From Syngnathus acus (Eukaryota; Chordata; Actinopteri; Syngnathiformes; Syngnathidae), in NCBI RefSeq assembly GCF_901709675.1, contig NC_051100.1:10638786-10702785 (forward strand): 64,000 bases of DNA, given 5' to 3'. The position numbers were made by a program, and so were the translations under genes. The notes beneath the pieces are model-generated. The model searched no databases and was not told the origin of the DNA. It saw only the letters and a list, made by a program, of their open reading frames with translations. Within the stretch, counting starts at the first letter, position 1; every line of letters begins with the position of its first letter. Shown here piece by piece: positions 1 to 64,000 of this stretch.

Positions 1-2649
1 ATTTGAATCGACCTGCTGTATGAACAAAGGCTAAGTAGACATAGAAAGTGACAGACGATCAAAACAAATGACAAAAAAAGGCAGTGTGGGACTGGCGTGA
101 GAAGCTGTCATGGATAAAGGAGGTGAGCATAAGATGAACGCGGACCCTGGCAGAGAAGTGAAGACTTAATAAATTGTGACAGTATAGTCAGCGGAGTGGC
201 ACAGTACCACGGTGGGGAGCAGCTTGCATCAGCATTCACCCCGCTGCTTAGTCCTGTCCTACACAGTTTAATTGCCGCATCCATAAGTGAGTGAGAGGAA
301 CATCCCAGCATGTCCTAATAGTGTTTTTACACCAATCACTAACCTGTGTGCATGCCTCACTTAATTGGATTCACCCCTGCTCAGTTGGCCGAGATGTGCC
401 ATATACTCATACGAATGAATAGAAACAAGACCACTAAAAGGTGAAATGGTAGTATTTGCCCAGTATGCCCCCTGAATGGTTACACATACAAAGACTTGAA
501 CTCTTGGGAATGTAGAAACAAATTGACTTTTTTTTTTTTTTTATCAATAAAATAACTGAAGGAAATGAAATGGACTGAAGGCAGCATGTCACAGTGGCTA
601 GCATATTGGGAAATGACTGTATTCGATGAGTACGTCTTGACCCAGCCTTAACTAATATCAGTGCACAAATCATGTACCATATTTTCCGGACTATAAGGCG
701 CACTGTCGGCTTTTGAGAAAACTTTAGTTTTTTAGGTGCGCCTTATAGTCTGGAAAATACGGTACTTGTTTTTGTCCCATATTAAATAGGAGAATTTATT
801 TTTTCCAAATTCTTTTTAAATAAACAAATGCAAATATTTTCTATGCATTGTTACAGAATGTGAAAAAAACCAATCCAATAAGACAGAGAAAATCGATTAA
901 AAGCAAACATACAGAGGCATTTGCTATAATCAATATATTTCATCTCCTTAATATTATTTTGTAAATCTTTGTTTTGTCTGAATTTAATCCCACGTGGTAC
1001 CTCTAAAAGCACCACTATGAATAGACAGAAAGCGGCAGCATAAAGGAGCATGTGCATTTTATATTTTACTGAGTGCATATCTGTATTCTTCTATTTTATA
1101 GTCAGATAAGTAGAGGGAAAAACAGAGGTATGTGCTTTTCATTCAAAAGCTACCGTCATCTGAAACACTGAGAGCACTTGGGAGTTGAGGAATTTAGAAA
1201 GATAACCCTTCAAAATTAAATTGCCAACATTTAAGATTGGTCAGTATTGCAAGGCTGCACAAGGACATTGGTCGATTGTAGAGGGAAAAATAAGAGTAAG
1301 ATGAACAACGAGTGTTTATGGGGGTGGGGATGGAGACAGATGTCATGAAAGGGTTCGCAGACCTTCAAAATCTGTCTGAAGTGTCTCAAATCCATCTATC
1401 GAAAGTATTTTAAATAATCACTTTAATTGAGGCAACGCATGGAATAGCATTTCAAGTTGAGGAAGCACAGACTGGCATTATGGTTAAATTATTAAAAGTG
1501 AAAAAATATGTCTCAAGTGAGCAATGAACTATTTCAACAAGACTGAAAGTTCACTTTTACTCAATTGCTCAAGGAGACTGGCAGAATTAGGTAGAACTGA
1601 GAATTAAACCACAATTTATAATAATAATGCCAGAGATGAGTGAACCGAGGGAAGCAGGCTAGGTTGGGCTCTATTTAAAATAAAATTGGAGGATAGCAGA
1701 AACAAGGGTGGCAGAGTGTGCAGGCACTGGAGCGGGTAAACAGACTTGCACCATAAAGTGACAGGCTTGGGACGAGGTTAGAAAAAGAGAGGCGTGGAAC
1801 AAGGTGATGACAAAACAGGTGACGGACAAACTGGTGAACACAACAATGACCTTTACTTGGGCAGGCGATACTTTATAAATGGCCAAACGGGTAAAGGTTA
1901 GATGGAAAAGAAATACCTAGGTGAGGACATGCACAGATCAGGAAAACAATGACGACAAGCTAGACAAAGCACAAAGGAATATCAAAGTCAGAATCGGGTG
2001 GGCAATTAAAAAGTTCAGGCCATACTCTTTGAAATCGGAATAAGGTTGATTGTGTGAAAGGCAAGGATGGAGGGAGGGAAGGACTGAAAATGATCATAGG
2101 AGGCTCAAAAAACACTGGACGCAGATGAGAGGCACAGGTAGGAACGAACATGAGGACTTATTGTCTGAGGGGGCTTTGTCAGAAGGCCGATGGTGAGCGA
2201 GTGAGCGAGCAGGCAGAGGGCACGTGCTTCCCGCTGGGTCTCGATCATTCTCTCAAAAACTAGTGCGGTGGAGGCGAAACGGCAAATGCATCCAAGTGAA
2301 GGGAAACAGGCAAGACAAGACAGGAGTGGATCTCATCAAATATCTTTCAATTTCAAAATGAGGTGCAAATGAAAATCAGGAAGGAAAAGTCAAAAACCAA
2401 GAAACTAAGTACAAAACAGTGGAGAGATGACAGGACAAAGCTTAGCTTTGGAAATGATCAAATAAAGAATGAAATGTCTCTTAACAAGCAATAGGTGTGA
2501 ATTTTTTGTGGTTAATTCACCATCAATGTAGAACATAAACACTCGTATCAGAGCATTAACACAGCTTTACCGATATCGAATCATGAATCATGAAATACAT
2601 GAAAAAGTCAAGGACCAAATGTTTTTTTTTGTGTGTGTGTGTTTTTCAG
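1..2649. other. Upstream sequence or 5' intron of cdh23
   Basis: No exon, promoter or RNA gene could be recognised. Because exon 1 starts with a splice acceptor, at least the right part is probably intron behind a non-coding first exon. It holds an 86-bp MITE at 677-762. The part around 1700-2450 is A/G-rich on this strand and looks repeat-derived, but I cannot name it. Confidence 0.5.
677..762. mobile_element. Short MITE, CCGTATTTTCC family (near-perfect hairpin)
   Basis: The element begins CCATATTTTCCGGAC and ends GTCTGGAAAATACGG, flanked by TA on both sides. It is almost only terminal inverted repeats plus a short centre (ACTGTCGGCTTTTGAG), the smallest member of the family in this window. 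Confidence 0.8.
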
Positions 2650-2658
2650 GTGCAGGTG

Positions 2659-62051
<59,393 letters not shown>

Positions 62052-64000
62052 GTGAGTGTTCAAAGAGTGAATGCTGAATGGCAAATTCTTAATGAATGAC
62101 CACTTACCAACTAAATGGCAGAAGATACAATAAACCTGTGTACTTGTTATGTCACTTACTTGAGCATGGGATCAGTATTGGAGAGCTCCATTGGCTAGGT
62201 GTTGAAATGGTATGTAATATCATTATAAATAATTCATATAATTTTAAAAAAAAATCTAAAACAGGATTCATCTTATTGTAAAAAAAATATATATATGTTA
62301 TTATTCATTGCCAGGCAACACAAGCAGCCACACCTGCATTCCACTTGATTCAAGTGCAAAACCCACTGTGTGAAAATCAATAGTGTTTATAGACCAGTGC
62401 TCATGAAATGGAGATTGCAGGGCAATCTAATACCGATAAGTCTGGCTGATGTTGGTCTTGTGCAGCCTGCCTGAGAATATGGAGTACTGTTTGAAGCCCA
62501 AGAGAAAAAGATGTGAAGGCTCACATAGTCACCATTCGATGACGGTATCTCAAATACATAAAACTATGCAAACATTAAACAGATGTTGCCCACTTATGGC
62601 GAGCTGTTCACTGAGAGAGCGAAACGGAAAGAACGTCATACACACAAACACATCTCCTTCAACTCCCTCAAAGTCAACACATGGCTAAAATCAGTGTCAT
62701 TGCAGGCTTTGCTCAATTAGTGAGCCCACATGATTACAATCTAGCGTTGTGTGTTTGTCCGGTAATGTGTTTTCATAGATGTGTTTACCCGTGTGAGTCT
62801 GTCATAATTTAGTTCATTAGTAGTTTAGACAGTGAGTTACAATGTTTGTGATAAAATGAATGCAGCGGGCAGTTTATTTTCATGCTGCTGTCTGATGAAA
62901 CAAGTTCACGGCCAGTGTCTTTGTGGTGGTCACGAGGAGTTATTTGAAGTTGAGGTAGGATTTTTCATCCATCTATTCACTTGGATGGCTAAATTCTGCC
63001 CATGTAAAGATGCTCATACATATTAGTTCTAAATATATTTTATGATTCATTTATCATTTGGGACCTGCCACCACTGCCAAAAGAAAAAAAACAAGTCCTT
63101 GCAAAGCAAAATATTTTTTATAGAAATGCGAAAATGAAAAAGTAATCGCTAGTAAATCATTTTACTATCTTAAAAAAAACAGATTTAGATGACTTGTTAT
63201 TGCAAGTCTTGCATCTACTCTCAAATGAACCTCTTGTGCGAGTATATTGTCACCAACTTCATAACGTGCCATTCATTGTTCTCCACGGCTTCATTCTCTA
63301 AACTTTTCTAAATGTGTTGAGAGACCCAAAGGTGTCAATTGTCTGCGAGAGGCAAAATAAGGTTGCCAAATGATTTTTATTGCAAAAAACAATGATGGCT
63401 TTCTCATTTTAATGGTGTGCATGTCCAGACATATAATACCTATACAATGACTTACTGCCAAACTAAATTGCCTATCATTGCAATAATCCTTGAAGTGGAT
63501 GTAATGTCTGCAGTTGAATGAGTTTGTTTGCGATTGAGACAGCGTTTTCTCTGCTTCAAGCCATACTTAAATTCTCAAAGCAATTAATTAATAATAATGA
63601 CTACATTATGAAGCTTGTCAGATATGTTATATCGGTGATTTTCAATGGCCTTTCTACTTGTTAGTGCATGACTATGCAAAATAGCTTAAATGCATATTAT
63701 TTGTCATTATGTACTTTTCTGCAACATAATTTAGCACTTTACAACTGTCCTCTAACGGTAGTGCTTGAGAATACATTGAATTGGTAAAAAAAAAAGTCAT
63801 CTTGAATTTTGAGTTGACATGAAAATTGGAACTATTGATCAAGTATCCTCAGTAGATAATTTACACCTTCATGTTGAAAGAGAGTCATAAAATGAGTGTC
63901 ATATGTCATATGTGATTGCTCTTTTTTTCCTTTCCATAAATTTATTATTGTCAAGTAGTGTGTGCTGTGCTCATTTCTGTTATGTCGTAGTGTGAGAGAG
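62052..64000 (+). other. cdh23 intron 12 (incomplete)
   Basis: It starts with GTGAGT and runs to the window end. I looked for the continuation of EC5 in all three forward frames and saw none. No repeat family was recognised. Confidence 0.85.

Noticed and set aside
2590-2658. An earlier in-frame ATG at 2590 extending the N terminus
   Set aside because: It lies before a clear splice acceptor (TTTTTCAG) and would put a Cys/Phe-rich, GT-repeat-encoded stretch before the signal peptide.

Overview
The window is vertebrate, almost certainly teleost fish, nuclear DNA. It has GT/AG introns with phased exons, AT-rich intronic sequence, long microsatellites and dense small DNA transposons and SINE-like repeats of kinds common in fish. 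The only protein-coding gene I can support is the 5' part of a plus-strand cadherin-23 gene (cdh23), the upper part of the hair-cell tip link. Twelve coding exons (2659 to 62051) join without a frame break into 485 codons: signal peptide, EC1 to EC4, and the start of EC5. The gene runs off the right end of the window. A non-coding first exon and promoter were not found and probably lie to the left.

Layout. 1-2649 is upstream sequence or intron with one 86-bp MITE. Exons 1 and 2 (signal peptide and EC1 start) are at 2659-2740 and 4560-4634. A 15-kb intron follows, then the tight EC1 exons 3 to 5 (19632-21335). Another 15-kb intron precedes exons 6 and 7 (36440-36849, EC2 and the EC2-3 linker), which are only 86 bp apart. 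Exon 8 (42498-42576) and exon 9 (56241-56353) carry EC3. Exons 10 to 12 (58637-62051) carry the end of EC3, EC4 and the start of EC5. No further exon was recognised in 62052-64000.

The introns carry the rest of the structure: nine TIR elements flanked by TA or nearly so (a CCGTATTTTCC family of eight, plus a 923-bp relative), five hAT-like elements (three with exact 8-bp target duplications), a pogo/Tigger-like MITE, tRNA-related SINE fragments with GGAT tails, and LINE-like 3' tails. There are also three notable inverted repeats. The most interesting is a perfect 45-bp-arm palindrome at 34288-34384 that contains a hammerhead-ribozyme-like core, of the sort known from Penelope-like elements. 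A related but degenerate palindrome lies at 9212-9348.

No second gene, tRNA gene, rRNA gene or CRISPR array was found. Most open frames are chance reading frames through introns or microsatellites.
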